NCBI RefSeq assembly: GCF_000721265.1
Contig: NZ_JOFZ01000015.1
Span: 1-64,000 of the forward strand
DNA: 64,000 nt
DNA from: Streptomyces sp. NRRL F-5126
GTDB lineage: Bacteria; Actinomycetota; Actinomycetes; Streptomycetales; Streptomycetaceae
Direction of reading: 5' to 3'
Shown: positions 19,249 to 28,445 of the stretch, one piece after another
Layout: the number at the start of each line of letters is the position of its first letter
Position numbering within the stretch: position 1 is the first letter of the stretch
Notes under the pieces: model-generated
The model's database searches: none
Told to the model about the DNA's origin: nothing
Seen by the model: the letters and a program-made list of their open reading frames with translations, nothing else
Translations under genes and position numbers: made by a program

Positions 19249-20379
19249 TCACGTCGAGCGGCGGAAGCCGATCGTCGGGACCGCGCGCCGCAGCGGCCAG
19301 GGCCTGGCGGGAGCGGGCAGCAGCGAGGACAGGAAGTCGTAGCGGCGCAGGCCGCCCGGGTCCTGGCCGGCGTCGTCGCGCACGTAGCTCCACCAGGCGG
19401 CGACCTCGGCCCAGCCGGGCGCCGAGAGCGAGCCGCCGAACTCCTGGACGGACAGGGCCGCGGTGAGCCCCGCGAACGCGAGCCGGTCGGCGAGCGGCCA
19501 GCCCGCGAGCGAGCCGGTGATGAACCCGGCCATGAAGACGTCGCCCGCGCCCGTGGGGTCGAGCGCCTCGACGGCGATCGCCGGGACCTCGGCGGTCTCG
19601 CCCGTGCCGCCGTCGACGGCGTAGGCGCCGTCCGCGCCGAGCGTGACGACCGCGACGGGCACGTGCTCGGTGAGGGCGCGCGCGGCGGCGCGCGGGCACT
19701 CGGTGCCGGTGTAGCGCATCGCCTCGGCCGCGTTGGGCAGGAACGCCTCGCAGTGCTCCAGGTCCGCGAGGCGGCGCAGGTCCCAGCTGCCGGTGTCGTC
19801 CCAGCCGACGTCCGCGAAGACGCGCGCGCCCCCGCCCGCCGCCCTGGCGATCCAGTCCTGCCTGCGGCCGGGGACGAGCGAGGCCACGGCGGCACGCGCG
19901 CGCGGCGGGCATTCGGGCAGGGCGCCGTCGGGCGGGGGCGCCTCGTGGCCGTGCGAGACCATCGTGCGCTCGCCCTCGTAGGCCATGGAGACGGTGACCG
20001 GGGAGTGCCAGCCGGGCACGGTGCGCGACCTGGAGAGGTCGATGCCCTCGCCCTGTTCGAGCGCGTCCTTGCAGTACTCGCCGTAGTGGTCGTCGCCGAA
20101 CGCGGCGGACAGTGACGTCCGCAGGCCGAGCCTGGCGAGGGCGGTCGCCATGTTGGCGACGCCGCCCGGGCTCGATCCCATGCCGCGCGCCCAGGACTCG
20201 GTGCCGCGCACGGGTGCGCTGTCGAGGCCGGTGAAGATGATGTCGAGGAAGACGGTGCCGGTCAGGTACACGTCGCAGTCGGGGTCGCCCCGCCCGCGCA
20301 GCCCGCCGAGCGGGTCGATGCCCGGCTCCGCGGCGCCGCTGCGGGCTGTCGTCTCTCCGGTGCGGTCTCGTGGGGTCAC
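19249..20379 (-). CDS. PfkB-family carbohydrate/nucleoside kinase
   Basis: A 376-aa ribokinase-type kinase. N-terminal substrate and lid region with SSPGGVANMATALARLG (PfkB signature 1-like, about 70-86). The C-terminal anion-hole/catalytic motif DPTGAGDVFMAGF (about 285-297) carries the base Asp of GAGD. The sugar or nucleoside phosphorylated cannot be told. GTG at 20379 follows CAGGAG with 7-base spacing; the much longer frame upstream is a shadow of the ribonuclease Z gene. It lies between rnz and phoH on the same strand. Confidence 0.9.
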   Translation of the reverse strand: MTPRDRTGETTARSGAAEPGIDPLGGLRGRGDPDCDVYLTGTVFLDIIFTGLDSAPVRGTESWARGMGSSPGGVANMATALARLGLRTSLSAAFGDDHYGEYCKDALEQGEGIDLSRSRTVPGWHSPVTVSMAYEGERTMVSHGHEAPPPDGALPECPPRARAAVASLVPGRRQDWIARAAGGGARVFADVGWDDTGSWDLRRLADLEHCEAFLPNAAEAMRYTGTECPRAAARALTEHVPVAVVTLGADGAYAVDGGTGETAEVPAIAVEALDPTGAGDVFMAGFITGSLAGWPLADRLAFAGLTAALSVQEFGGSLSAPGWAEVAAWWSYVRDDAGQDPGGLRRYDFLSSLLPAPARPWPLRRAVPTIGFRRST

Positions 20380-20483
20380 GGCGGGCTCCTGGTACGCGTG
20401 CTTTCCGGCCAGTCTGCCCGATGAGGACGGTTGTAAGAGGCGGGCCGCGAGGGGCCGCGGCGGGCGGCGGCGGTGAGCGGCGG

Positions 20484-21395
20484 CTAGCGGCGTTTCGGCA
20501 GGGGGACGCGCATGAGGTCGGCCGCGACCGTGATCTCGCCGGTGAAGCCCGCCGCGCGCGCCTGGCGGCCGAACGCGGCGGGGTCGTCGTAGCGCTGCGA
20601 GAAGTGCGTCAGCACGAGGTGGCGCACGCGCGCGTCGCGGGCGACCGCGCCCGCCTGGCCCGCGGTCAGGTGGCCGAAGTCCGCGGCCAGGTCCGCGTCC
20701 TCGTCGAGGAACGTGGACTCGGCGACGAGCAGGTCGCAGCCGTCCGCCAGTGCGTGCACGCCGTCGCACAGCCGCGTGTCCATCACGAAGGCGAACCGCT
20801 GTCCGCGGCGCACGCGGCTGACGTCGTCGAGCCGCACTCCCCGCAGCTCGCCGTCGCGCAGCAGCCGCCCCACGTCGGGGCCCGCGACGCCGTGCGCGGC
20901 GAGCCGGTCCGGCAGCATCGTGCGGCCGTCGGGCTCGGTGAGCCGGTAGCCGTACGCCTCGACCGGGTGCGAGAGGCGGTGCGCGCACAGCGTGTACGCG
21001 GGTGTCTCGGCGAGCGTGACGAGCCCGTCGCCCTCGACCGGGCCCCGCGCGATCGCGACGGTCTCGCGGAAGGCGGTCGCGTGCGCGAGCCGCTCGTAGT
21101 AGCGCTGCCCGCTCGCCGGGTAGTGGGCGGTGACCCGGTGGGGCACGCGGTCGAGGTTGATGCGCTGGATCACCCCGGCGAGCCCGAGCGAGTGGTCACC
21201 GTGGAAGTGCGTCACGCAGAGGCGGTCGACGTCGTGCGCGGACACCCCGGCGCGCAGCATCTGCCGCTGCGTGCCCTCGCCCGGGTCGAACAGCAGGCCT
21301 TCGCCGTCCCAGCGCAGCAGGTAGCCGTTGTGGTTGCGGTGGCGTGTGGGCACCTGGCTCGCGGTGCCCAGCACGACGAGTTCGCGTACGGACAC
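20484..21395 (-). CDS. rnz: Ribonuclease Z (tRNA 3'-processing endonuclease)
   Basis: A 303-aa metallo-beta-lactamase-fold tRNase Z that matures tRNA 3' ends. The metal motif HFHGDH is at 63-68, with further ligands in [15 protein letters not shown] and [10 protein letters not shown]. The start is GTG at 21395 ([10 protein letters not shown]), 24 bases after the HIT gene stop, so co-transcription with HIT is likely. The length matches the short RNase Z form of bacteria. Confidence 0.93.
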   Translation of the reverse strand: MSVRELVVLGTASQVPTRHRNHNGYLLRWDGEGLLFDPGEGTQRQMLRAGVSAHDVDRLCVTHFHGDHSLGLAGVIQRINLDRVPHRVTAHYPASGQRYYERLAHATAFRETVAIARGPVEGDGLVTLAETPAYTLCAHRLSHPVEAYGYRLTEPDGRTMLPDRLAAHGVAGPDVGRLLRDGELRGVRLDDVSRVRRGQRFAFVMDTRLCDGVHALADGCDLLVAESTFLDEDADLAADFGHLTAGQAGAVARDARVRHLVLTHFSQRYDDPAAFGRQARAAGFTGEITVAADLMRVPLPKRR

Positions 21396-21419
21396 GGCGA
21401 CCGTCCCGTCCCTGCCCGG

Positions 21420-21779
21420 CTATCCGGGGGGCCAGTTGAAGCCGCGTCCGCCGAGTACGTGGGCGTGCACGTGGAAGACCGTCTGGCCGGCGCCGCCCCC
21501 GGTGTTGAACACGATCCGGTAGCCGCCCTCGTCCACCTTGTCGCCTGCGGCGACCTCGGCGGCCTCGCGCAGCACGTCGGCGGCGATGTCCGGCTCGGCG
21601 GCCGCGAGGGCGGCGGCGTCGGCGTAGTGGGCCCTGGGGATGACGAGGACGTGCGTCGGGGCCTGCGGGTTTATGTCGCGGAAGGCGACGGTGGTCGCGC
21701 TCTCGCGCACGACCGTGGCAGGCACGTCCCCCGCGACGATCTTGCAGAACAGGCAGTCCGCCTGTGGTTCTCCCGCCAT
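21420..21779 (-). CDS. HIT-family nucleotide hydrolase
   Basis: A 119-aa HINT-type protein. The histidine triad is HVHAHV (His103, His105, His107); CLFCKI at 9-14 is the conserved N-terminal Cys pair, and INPQAPTHVLVIP is a family block. It hydrolyses AMP-linked substrates (purine phosphoramidates, adenylates). ATG at 21779. Upstream lies a 637-base repeat-rich spacer rather than the end of rsmE. Confidence 0.94.
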   Translation of the reverse strand: MAGEPQADCLFCKIVAGDVPATVVRESATTVAFRDINPQAPTHVLVIPRAHYADAAALAAAEPDIAADVLREAAEVAAGDKVDEGGYRIVFNTGGGAGQTVFHVHAHVLGGRGFNWPPG

Positions 21780-22143
21780 GGCCGGGTCCTCACTCCTCAC
21801 GTCCGTAGGACGGCATCGTATCCGGCCACGCCGGCGGACGTTCCACTCAGCCGCGGGTGCGGCCGCCGGCCGCCGGGCCGCGGGGCACGCGGCCCGCGGC
21901 GCAGGCGGCCGCACGATCGGGACCAGCCCCGGCGGGGCCGCGGGGGACGCGAGGCCACGTGCGGGCGGGTGGCTGTGCCAGGCGGCCGGGACGACGGTGG
22001 CCGCGCGAATCAGGGGCCCGCGCCCCGTGCGAGCAACCGGGTCCCTCGCGAGCAGCGGCCTGTGCATGCCACAGGCGGCAAGTGGCAACGCGGGATGCGA
22101 CCGGGGCGCGCCCACGCGCGGTCAGGACACTGGCGGCCCCGGC

Positions 22144-22392
22144 CGAGACGGGCGGCGCCCGGCCAGGGCCAACCGGCGGTTCAGGCAGCTGCGTCCCGTC
22201 ACCACCAGCGGCCCACGCCGCCACAGGCGGGCAGCGCGACGTCACGGAAACCGATACCGCCGCCCGGCGTGCGGCGGCCGCACGCCGGGCGCCCTGTACG
22301 GGCAGGGCACCGCAGGCCCGAACCGAGACGGACGGCGCCCGGCCAGGGCCAACCGGCGGTGCAGGCAGCTGAGGCCCGTCACCACCAGCGGG
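22144..22392. repeat. Tandem duplication, period 180 bp
   Basis: A 69-base block at 22144-22212 recurs at 22324-22392 with about five mismatches (core GGCCAGGGCCAACCGGCGGT). The second copy ends only 24 bases from the rsmE stop. A 12-base string at the rsmE 3' end (CGCGGTCAGGAC, 22412-22423) also recurs at 22117-22128. Confidence 0.8.
22262..22290. terminator. Strong 13-bp hairpin, candidate rsmE operon terminator
   Basis: GCCCGGCGTGCGG and CCGCACGCCGGGC flank a 3-base loop, a perfect stem 127 bases past the rsmE stop on the minus strand. There is no long U tract, as usual for GC-rich actinomycetes. It lies between the two 180-bp repeat copies. Confidence 0.5.
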
Positions 22393-22416
22393 CCGCGCGC
22401 CGCAGGCGATACGCGG

Positions 22417-23163
22417 TCAGGACCAGCGGCCCGTGCGGGCCAGCAGGACCGCGAGGGCCGCCGTGCCCGCCGTCGACGTGCGCAGGACGCTCGCGCCCAG
22501 GCGGTGCGGCAGGGCGCCAGCGTCCGCGAATTCCGCCAACTCCTCGGGAGTGACGCCGCCTTCGGGTCCTACGACGAGCACCAGGTGCCCTGTGCGCGGC
22601 AGTTCCGCGGTGGCGAGTGGCGCGGCGACGCCGCCGTCCTCGTGCAGCACGGCCGCGAAGTCCGCGGTGGCGAGCAGCGCGGCGACGTCGCGTGTCGACG
22701 CCGCGTCCGCGACGTCGGGGAAGCGCAGGCGGCGCGACTGCTTGCCCGCCTCGCGCGCCGTCGAGCGCCATTTCGCCAGCGACTTGGCGCCGCGCTCGCC
22801 CTTCCACCGCGTGACGCAGCGCCCCGCCTGCCACGGGACGATCGCGTCGACGCCGGTCTCGGTCATCGTCTCGACGGCCAGCTCGCCACGGTCGCCCTTC
22901 GGCAGCGCCTGCACGACGGTGACGCGCGGCGCCGGCACGTCCTCCGTGCGCACGTCCGTGACGGCGACGTCGAGGCGGTCCTTGCCCTGCACGGCCTGGA
23001 CGGTGCCGTAGGCGCCGGTGCCCGCGCCGTCGGTGAGGACGACCTCCTCGCCGGCGCGCAGCCGCCGCACGGACACGGCGTGGCGGCCCTCGGGCCCGTC
23101 GAGCACGACCGTGCCCGGGCGCAGCGCGACATCGGCGCCCACCACGAACACCGGCGCCGTCAT
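22417..23163 (-). CDS. rsmE: 16S rRNA (uracil-1498-N3) methyltransferase RsmE
   Basis: A 248-aa SPOUT methyltransferase with an N-terminal PUA-like RNA-binding part (about 1-75) and a C-terminal knotted SAM domain. Motifs: VQALPKGDRGELAVETMTE in two parts near 90-105, LVVGPEGGVTPEEL (about 190-203) and LGASVLRTSTAGTAAL (about 218-233). The ATG at 23163 overlaps the upstream gene stop (ATGA), so the pair is coupled. The hrcA-dnaJ-(nitronate monooxygenase)-rsmE-HIT order is typical for actinomycetes. Confidence 0.94.
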   Translation of the reverse strand: MTAPVFVVGADVALRPGTVVLDGPEGRHAVSVRRLRAGEEVVLTDGAGTGAYGTVQAVQGKDRLDVAVTDVRTEDVPAPRVTVVQALPKGDRGELAVETMTETGVDAIVPWQAGRCVTRWKGERGAKSLAKWRSTAREAGKQSRRLRFPDVADAASTRDVAALLATADFAAVLHEDGGVAAPLATAELPRTGHLVLVVGPEGGVTPEELAEFADAGALPHRLGASVLRTSTAGTAALAVLLARTGRWS

Positions 23164-24233
23164 GACGCGTTGCCGAGCGACATCGCGGCTCGCGCCGCGT
23201 CGGTCTCCGCGGCGAGCACCCCGACGAGCTGCCCCGCGGGCAGCGCGCGCGCCATCCCGTGGCCCTGCCCCGCCCACAGCGCCATGCCCTGCGGGTCGCC
23301 CGCCCTCGCGGCGGCCCTGCGCAGCGGCGAGGTGAGGTGGTGCACCTCGGGATAGGCCTGCGGCGCGTACGGGCCGTGCTCGCGCATGAAACGGTTCACG
23401 AGCCCGCGCGCGGGGCGGCCCGAGAAGGCGCGCGTCAGCTCGGTACGCGCGAACAGCGGGTCGGTCATGGCGTGTTTGTGCAGCTCGTCGGCGCCCGACT
23501 CGGGTGTCACGAGGAACGCGGTGCCGAGTTGCGCGGCGTCCGCGCCGAGCGCGAGCACCGCGGCGACCTGGTGGCCGCGCATGAGCCCGCCGGCCGCGAG
23601 CACGGGCAGGTCGACGGCGTCCCTGACCTGGACGACGAGGGACATCAGGCCGATGCCCGCGCCGTCGGCCGAGGGCTCGTCCTTGTGCGTGCCCTGGTGG
23701 CCGCCTGCCTCGACGCCCTGCGCGCAGACCGCGTCGGCGCCCGCGGCCTGGGCGGTGCGCGCCTCCTCGGGGGTCGTGACGGTGACCATCGTGAACGTGC
23801 CGGCGCGGCGGAACCTGTCGAACACGCTGCGGGGCGGGCAGCCGAAGGTGAACGACACGGCCGGCACCGGATCGTCGAGCAGTATGGCGAGCTTGGCCTC
23901 GTGGCCGTCGTCCCATCCCCGATCGGGGTCCCCGAGCGCCGTGTCGTACCAGTCGGCCTCGCCCGCGAGTTGACTGCGGAACAGCTCCACGGCGGCGCGG
24001 TCCGCGTGCCGGGTCTGCGGCATGAAGACGTTCACGCCGAAGGGGGCGCCCGTGAGCCCGCGCAGGTGCTTGATCTCCTCGTACATGCCGTCCGCCGTCT
24101 TGTAGCCGGCGGCGAGGAAGCCGAGGCCGCCCGCGTCGGACACGGCGGCGGCCAGCTGGGGGCAGGACGCTCCGCCTGCCATGGGGGCCTGCACGATCGG
24201 ATACCGAAAGAGATCGGTCAGCGTGGAGGGCAT
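23160..24233 (-). CDS. Nitronate monooxygenase-like FMN enzyme
   Basis: A 357-aa TIM-barrel flavoprotein of the 2-nitropropane dioxygenase/NMO family. FMN-binding parts are visible as PIVQAPMAGGASCP at the N-terminus, AQGVEAGGHQG with the likely catalytic His, VLAAGGL and GADAAQLGTAFL. Family members oxidise alkyl nitronates, but some act as enoyl-ACP reductases, so the substrate is open. The ATG at 24233 (MPSTLTD) gives the family length; an ATG ten codons upstream is also in frame. It sits between dnaJ and rsmE and overlaps rsmE by 4 bases. Confidence 0.88.
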   Translation of the reverse strand: MPSTLTDLFRYPIVQAPMAGGASCPQLAAAVSDAGGLGFLAAGYKTADGMYEEIKHLRGLTGAPFGVNVFMPQTRHADRAAVELFRSQLAGEADWYDTALGDPDRGWDDGHEAKLAILLDDPVPAVSFTFGCPPRSVFDRFRRAGTFTMVTVTTPEEARTAQAAGADAVCAQGVEAGGHQGTHKDEPSADGAGIGLMSLVVQVRDAVDLPVLAAGGLMRGHQVAAVLALGADAAQLGTAFLVTPESGADELHKHAMTDPLFARTELTRAFSGRPARGLVNRFMREHGPYAPQAYPEVHHLTSPLRRAAARAGDPQGMALWAGQGHGMARALPAGQLVGVLAAETDAARAAMSLGNAS

Positions 24234-24395
24234 GCACGCATCGTGCCATGTCCGGATCAGCACGCCGAATCGCTACCGCATCTGGCATATGCCAAAGACA
24301 GGGCCACCGGTCGCAGCGGTTCGCAAGGACCAAATCGCCCCCTTTGAGACCGGCGGCAGGCGCCCGGCGGCGACGAGAACCGGCCACGCGCAGGC

Positions 24396-24437
24396 GCACG
24401 GGACCGGCGCGAGCCGCAGCCCGCGCCGGTCCCGTGC
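24396..24437 (-). terminator. hrcA-dnaJ terminator hairpin
   Basis: A perfect 16-bp stem (arms 24396-24411 and 24422-24437, GCACGGGACCGGCGCG type) with a 10-base loop lies 22 bases past the dnaJ stop. No U tract follows. Confidence 0.75.
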
Positions 24438-24458
24438 GTACGAACGTGCCCGTGCCGC

Positions 24459-25592
24459 CTAGCGGCCGTTGAAGGCGTCCTTCAGCCGGGAGAACAGCCC
24501 CTGCTGGCCGGGCTGGAACTGGCCCGTCGGCCGCTCTTCGCCGCGCAGCTTGGCCAGTTCGCGCAGCAGGTGCTCCTGCTCCGGGTCCAGCTTCGACGGT
24601 GTCGTCACCTCGACGTGCACGACGAGGTCGCCGCGCCCGCCGCCGCGCAGGTGGGTCACGCCGCGGCCGTGCAGCGGGATCGACTGGCCCGACTGCGTGC
24701 CCGGGCGCACGTCGATCTCCTCCACGCCGTCCAGCGTCTCCAGCGGGCACTTCGTGCCGAGCGAGGCCGCCGTCATGGGGATCGTCACCGTGCAGTGCAG
24801 GTCGTCGCCGCGCCGCTGGAAGATGCCGTGCGGCTGCTCGTGGATCTCCACGAACAGGTCCCCGGCGGGGCCGCCGCCAGGGCCGACCTCGCCCTCGCCC
24901 GCGAGCTGGATCTTCATGCCGTCGTCGACACCGGCCGGGATCTTGACGGTGAGCGTGCGGCGCGAGCGCACCCGCCCGTCGCCCGCGCACTCGGGGCACG
25001 GGGTGGGCACGACCGTGCCGAAGCCCTGGCACTGCGGGCACGGGCGCGACGTCATGACCTGGCCGAGGAACGACCGCGTCACCTGCGAGACCTCGCCGCG
25101 GCCGCGGCACATGTCGCACGTCTGCGCCGATGTGCCGGGCGCGGCGCCCTCGCCGTTGCACGTGGTGCAGACGACGGCCGTGTCGACCTGGATCTCCTTG
25201 GTCGTCCCGAAGGCCGCCTCGCCCAGCTCGATCTCCAGACGGATCATCGCGTCCTGGCCGCGGCGCGTGCGCGAGCGCGGCCCGCGCTGCGACGACGTGC
25301 CGAAGAACGCGTCCATGATGTCCGAGAAGTTGCCGAAGCCGCCGGCGCCGAAGCCGCCCGCTCCCCCGCCGTTTCCGGAGAGCGGGTCGCCGCCGAGGTC
25401 GTAGACCTGCTTCTTCTGCGGGTCGGACAGCACCTCGTAGGCGGCGTTGATCTCCTTGAAACGCTCCTGCGTCTTGGGATCGGGGTTGACGTCCGGGTGC
25501 AGCTCGCGCGCGAGCCTCCTGAACGCCTTCTTGATCTCGTCCTGGGAGGCGTCGCGGCGCACGCCGAGTACGGCGTAGTAGTCCGTGGCCAC
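24459..25592 (-). CDS. dnaJ: Chaperone DnaJ (hrcA-linked)
   Basis: A 377-aa full-length DnaJ. J domain (1-70) with HPD at 32-34, Gly/Phe-rich linker (about 75-105) and zinc-finger domain with four CxxCxGxG repeats: CTTCNGEG, CDMCRGRG, CPQCQGFG, CPECAGDG. The C-terminal substrate and dimer domains follow. It stimulates DnaK ATPase and binds unfolded protein. The GTG start at 25592 directly abuts the hrcA TAA, so the genes are co-transcribed and controlled by HrcA through CIRCE. Streptomycetes usually have another dnaJ in the dnaK operon; this is the hrcA-linked copy. Confidence 0.96.
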   Translation of the reverse strand: MATDYYAVLGVRRDASQDEIKKAFRRLARELHPDVNPDPKTQERFKEINAAYEVLSDPQKKQVYDLGGDPLSGNGGGAGGFGAGGFGNFSDIMDAFFGTSSQRGPRSRTRRGQDAMIRLEIELGEAAFGTTKEIQVDTAVVCTTCNGEGAAPGTSAQTCDMCRGRGEVSQVTRSFLGQVMTSRPCPQCQGFGTVVPTPCPECAGDGRVRSRRTLTVKIPAGVDDGMKIQLAGEGEVGPGGGPAGDLFVEIHEQPHGIFQRRGDDLHCTVTIPMTAASLGTKCPLETLDGVEEIDVRPGTQSGQSIPLHGRGVTHLRGGGRGDLVVHVEVTTPSKLDPEQEHLLRELAKLRGEERPTGQFQPGQQGLFSRLKDAFNGR

Positions 25593-26609
25593 TTACGACT
25601 CCGCCAGGATCTGTCCGACGTAACGTGCCACTGCGCGTACCGCTCCCATCGTTCCCGGGTAGTCCATGCGGGTCGGTCCGACCACGCCGAGTTTGGCGAC
25701 TGCCTCGTCGCCCGAACCGTAGCCGACGGCGACGACGGATGTGGACGCGAGGCCCTCGTGGGCGTTCTCGTGCCCGATGCGTACCGTCATGCCCGGCTGG
25801 CCCGCCTCGCCGAGCAGCTTGAGCAGCACGACGTGCTCCTCAAGCGCCTCGAGCACGGGCCTGATCATCAGGGGGAAGTCGTGCCCGAACCGGGTGAGGT
25901 TCGCCGTGCCGCCGATCAACAGGCGCTCCTCGGTCTCCTCGACCAGGTTCTCCAGCAGCGTCGCGAGGACGGTGGAGACGGTGGCACGATCCTCCGCCTC
26001 GAAGGAGTCGGGGAGGTCCTGCACGAGCCGCGGCACGTCCGCGAAGCGGCGCCCCACGACCCGGCTGTTGAGCCGCGCCCGCAGATCCGCGAGCGCGACC
26101 TCGCCGAACGGGGCCGGGCAGTCGATCATGCGCTGCTCGACGCGGCCCGTGTCGGTGATCAGGACGAGCGTCAGCCGGGCCGGCGCGAGGGAGAGCAGTT
26201 CCACGTGACGCACCGTCGAGCGCGTCAGCGACGGATACTGGACGACGGCGACCTGCCGGGTGAGCTGTGCGAGCAGCCGCACGGTGCGGCCCACGACGTC
26301 GTCCAGGTCGACCGCGCCCTCCAGGAAGTTCTGGATCGCGCGGCGCTCGGGCGAGGACAGCGGCTTGACGCCCGCCAGCTTGTCCACGAACAGCCGGTAC
26401 CCCTTGTCGGTGGGGATGCGGCCCGCGCTCGTGTGCGGCTGGGCGATGTAGCCCTCGTCCTCCAGGACGGCCATGTCGTTGCGGATCGTCGCGGGCGACA
26501 CGCCGAGGCGGTGCCGCTCGGTGAGCGCCTTGGAGCCGACGGGCTCCTCCGTGCCGACGTAGTCCTGGACGATGGCACGCAGCACTTCGAGTCTGCGTTC
26601 GCTGAGCAC
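25593..26609 (-). CDS. hrcA: Heat-inducible transcription repressor HrcA
   Basis: A 338-aa repressor with an N-terminal winged helix (about 1-75: [17 protein letters not shown], then [20 protein letters not shown]), the signature [17 protein letters not shown], shown here as [13 protein letters not shown], and a GAF-like central domain. It binds CIRCE and represses heat-shock genes until GroEL becomes limiting. The start is GTG at 26609, 50 bases downstream of the CIRCE element. It forms an operon with dnaJ. Confidence 0.96.
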   Translation of the reverse strand: MLSERRLEVLRAIVQDYVGTEEPVGSKALTERHRLGVSPATIRNDMAVLEDEGYIAQPHTSAGRIPTDKGYRLFVDKLAGVKPLSSPERRAIQNFLEGAVDLDDVVGRTVRLLAQLTRQVAVVQYPSLTRSTVRHVELLSLAPARLTLVLITDTGRVEQRMIDCPAPFGEVALADLRARLNSRVVGRRFADVPRLVQDLPDSFEAEDRATVSTVLATLLENLVEETEERLLIGGTANLTRFGHDFPLMIRPVLEALEEHVVLLKLLGEAGQPGMTVRIGHENAHEGLASTSVVAVGYGSGDEAVAKLGVVGPTRMDYPGTMGAVRAVARYVGQILAES

Positions 26610-26658
26610 CGGCGCACACCTCCAGCCGTCGTCGTTCGTCGCCCTTTACGACCCTGTT

Positions 26659-26683
26659 TGGCACTCGATCCGGTGGAGTGCCA
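26659..26683. promoter_or_regulatory. CIRCE operator
   Basis: TGGCACTC, nine bases (26667-26675), GAGTGCCA: the canonical CIRCE geometry with one base changed in each arm from TTAGCACTC-type consensus. It lies in the hrcA-dnaJ leader, the expected HrcA autoregulatory site. The divergent MBL gene starts 110 bases away and might also feel it. Confidence 0.92.
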
Positions 26684-26697
26684 GCCCCTTCCGGGTC

Positions 26698-26728
26698 AGT
26701 GTACGGCTGTGGGGTGCGGGCGTAGCAA
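26698..26728 (-). promoter_or_regulatory. Candidate hrcA promoter
   Basis: On the minus strand TTGCTA (26723-26728) and TACACT (26698-26703) are separated by 19 bases. This would place the transcription start just upstream of CIRCE. The spacing is slightly long, so it is a prediction only. Confidence 0.45.
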
Positions 26729-26792
26729 GGCAGTGTTCGAGCGAAAGGCACCACAGGGGCACGTACGGGGCCCGAGGACGGAGGAGAGCTCG

Positions 26793-27551
26793 ATGGTGGA
26801 CGGCGGCGGCGCGCCCGGCTGGGCCGCGGAGGGCTGGGAGGAGCTGGCGCCGGGCGTCGGCCGGTGCAGGCTGCCCGGCTGGGACTGCACGGCGGGGCTC
26901 GTGGTGGGCGCCGCGGGCGCGCTGCTCGTCGACGCGGGCTCGACGCTCGGCGAGGGCGCGGCGCTGCGGGGTGCGGCGGAGCGCCTGCTGGGCGGCGGGC
27001 GGGTGACGCACCTCGCACTCACGCACCCGCACTTCGACCACGTTCTCGGCGCGGGCGCCTTCGCGGACGCCGAGGTCATCGCCGCCCCGGGCGCGGCCCG
27101 CGAGCTGGCGGGCGCGGCGGGCCGGGCCGCGCTGTACGCGGACGCGGTCGGCCACGGCGTGGCGCGGGAGGACGCCGCGGCGGCGACAGCCGCGCTCCGT
27201 GCGCCCGGGGTCAAGGTCTCACGCCCGTACGAGCTGGACCTCGGCGGCGGCACCGTGGCGCTCCTGGTGGACGCGGGCCCCGGCCACACGGCGGGCGACC
27301 TGGCGGTGCTGGTGCGCCCGCGCACCGGTCCCCCGGTGCTGTTCTGCGGCGATCTGGTGGAGGAGTCGGGTCCTGCGCAGGCCGGTCCCGACGCGCTGCC
27401 GGGCCGCTGGCCCGACGCGCTCGACGGCCTGCTGGCACTCGGCGGCGAGGCCGCGCGCTACGTGCCGGGGCACGGCGCGGTGGTGGACGCGGCATTCGTC
27501 CGCGAGCAACGCGCCGCGCTGGCGGCGGCGTTCGGCGCCGGGAGCGCATAG
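26793..27551 (+). CDS. MBL-fold metallo-hydrolase
   Basis: A 252-aa metallo-beta-lactamase-fold protein. Metal ligands: THPHFDHVLG (HxHxDH-type), the next His in GPGHTAGD, the Asp in FCGDLVEE and the final His in YVPGHG. The overall pattern is that of small thioesterase/glyoxalase-like hydrolases; the substrate is unknown. ATG at 26793 follows GGAGGAG. It is divergent from hrcA and followed after 9 bases by the DUF3097 gene, so the two form an operon. Confidence 0.85.
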   Translation: MVDGGGAPGWAAEGWEELAPGVGRCRLPGWDCTAGLVVGAAGALLVDAGSTLGEGAALRGAAERLLGGGRVTHLALTHPHFDHVLGAGAFADAEVIAAPGAARELAGAAGRAALYADAVGHGVAREDAAAATAALRAPGVKVSRPYELDLGGGTVALLVDAGPGHTAGDLAVLVRPRTGPPVLFCGDLVEESGPAQAGPDALPGRWPDALDGLLALGGEAARYVPGHGAVVDAAFVREQRAALAAAFGAGSA

Positions 27552-27560
27552 GGTCGGTGC

Positions 27561-28391
27561 GTGCGCAGCTACAGCCCTGACCTGACGCCCCCGTGGAAGC
27601 GCTCCACGCCCGTTCCCGAGGTTCCCGCGGAGCCCGAGATGGTGGTCGAGGAGGTGTCGACGGGGTTCTGCGGTGCGGTGATCCGCTGCGAGAAGACCGC
27701 GCAGGGGCCGACGGTCACCCTGGAGGACCGCTTCGGCAAGCACCGCGTCTTCCCGATGGAGCCGGCCGGGTTCCTGCTGGAGGGCAGGCCCGTCACGCTC
27801 GTGCGCCCGGGTCCCGCGGCGCCCGCGGCTCCGTCCCGTACCGCGTCCGGCTCGGTCGCGGTGCCGGGCGCGCGGGCGCGCGTCGCGCGTGCGGGCCGCA
27901 TCTACGTGGAGGGCCGGCACGACGCGGAGCTCGTCGAGAAGGTCTGGGGCGACGACCTGCGCGTGGAGGGCGTCGTCGTGGAGTACCTCGGCGGCGTGGA
28001 CGACCTGCCCGCGATCGTCGCGGACTTCGCCCCGGGGCCTGACGCGCGTCTCGGCGTCCTGGTCGACCACCTCGTGCCCGGCACGAAGGAGTCCCGCATC
28101 GCCGCCGACGCCTCGGGCGAGCACGTGCTGGTGGCGGGCCACCCGTACATCGACGTGTGGGAGGCCGTGAAGCCGTCGTCGGTCGGCATCGGCGCCTGGC
28201 CGAGGGTGCCGAGGGGCGAGGACTGGAAGACGGGGGTGTGCCGCGCCCTCGGCTGGCCGGAGAACACGGGCGCGGCGTGGCAGCGCATCCTCGCGTCGGT
28301 CCACTCGTACAGGGACCTGGAGCCGGCGCTGCTCGGCCGGGTGGAGGAACTGATCGACTTCGTCACCATCGGCGGCCCCGAGGGCCCGTGA
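27561..28391 (+). CDS. DUF3097-family protein
   Basis: A 276-aa actinobacterial conserved protein. N-terminal beta part (MVVEEVSTGFCGAVIRCEK), a Pro/Ala linker (about 85-105), then a Toprim-like region: YVEGRHDAELVEKVWGDDLR, GVLVDHLVPGTKESRIA, and HPYIDVWEAVKP. The VEGxxD and LVDHL pieces suggest a nucleotide- or nucleic-acid-acting Toprim fold, which is inference. GTG start at 27561 is 9 bases after the MBL stop. Function not established. Confidence 0.8.
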   Translation: MRSYSPDLTPPWKRSTPVPEVPAEPEMVVEEVSTGFCGAVIRCEKTAQGPTVTLEDRFGKHRVFPMEPAGFLLEGRPVTLVRPGPAAPAAPSRTASGSVAVPGARARVARAGRIYVEGRHDAELVEKVWGDDLRVEGVVVEYLGGVDDLPAIVADFAPGPDARLGVLVDHLVPGTKESRIAADASGEHVLVAGHPYIDVWEAVKPSSVGIGAWPRVPRGEDWKTGVCRALGWPENTGAAWQRILASVHSYRDLEPALLGRVEELIDFVTIGGPEGP

Positions 28392-28405
28392 GGCCTGCGG
28401 GCCTC
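28390..28405. terminator. Short hairpin between convergent DUF3097 and hemW genes
   Basis: GAGGCC-tgcg-GGCCTC overlaps the last base of the DUF3097 stop and may serve both converging transcripts. The remaining 40 bases before hemW are GC-only sequence. Confidence 0.45.
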
Positions 28406-28445
28406 GGCGGCGGGCGCGGGCGCGGGCGCGGCTACGGGAGTGGGA

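Larger units (their letters stand above)
21780..22416. repeat. Repeat- and hairpin-rich spacer between rsmE and the HIT gene
   Basis: 637 bases without a credible gene. It holds three perfect hairpins: 21874-21896 (9-bp stem), 22058-22076 (7-bp stem GCCTGTG/CACAGGC) and 22262-22290 (13-bp stem, 3-base loop). It also contains an imperfect tandem duplication of period exactly 180 bp. All frames are open from GC bias only. Confidence 0.7.
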
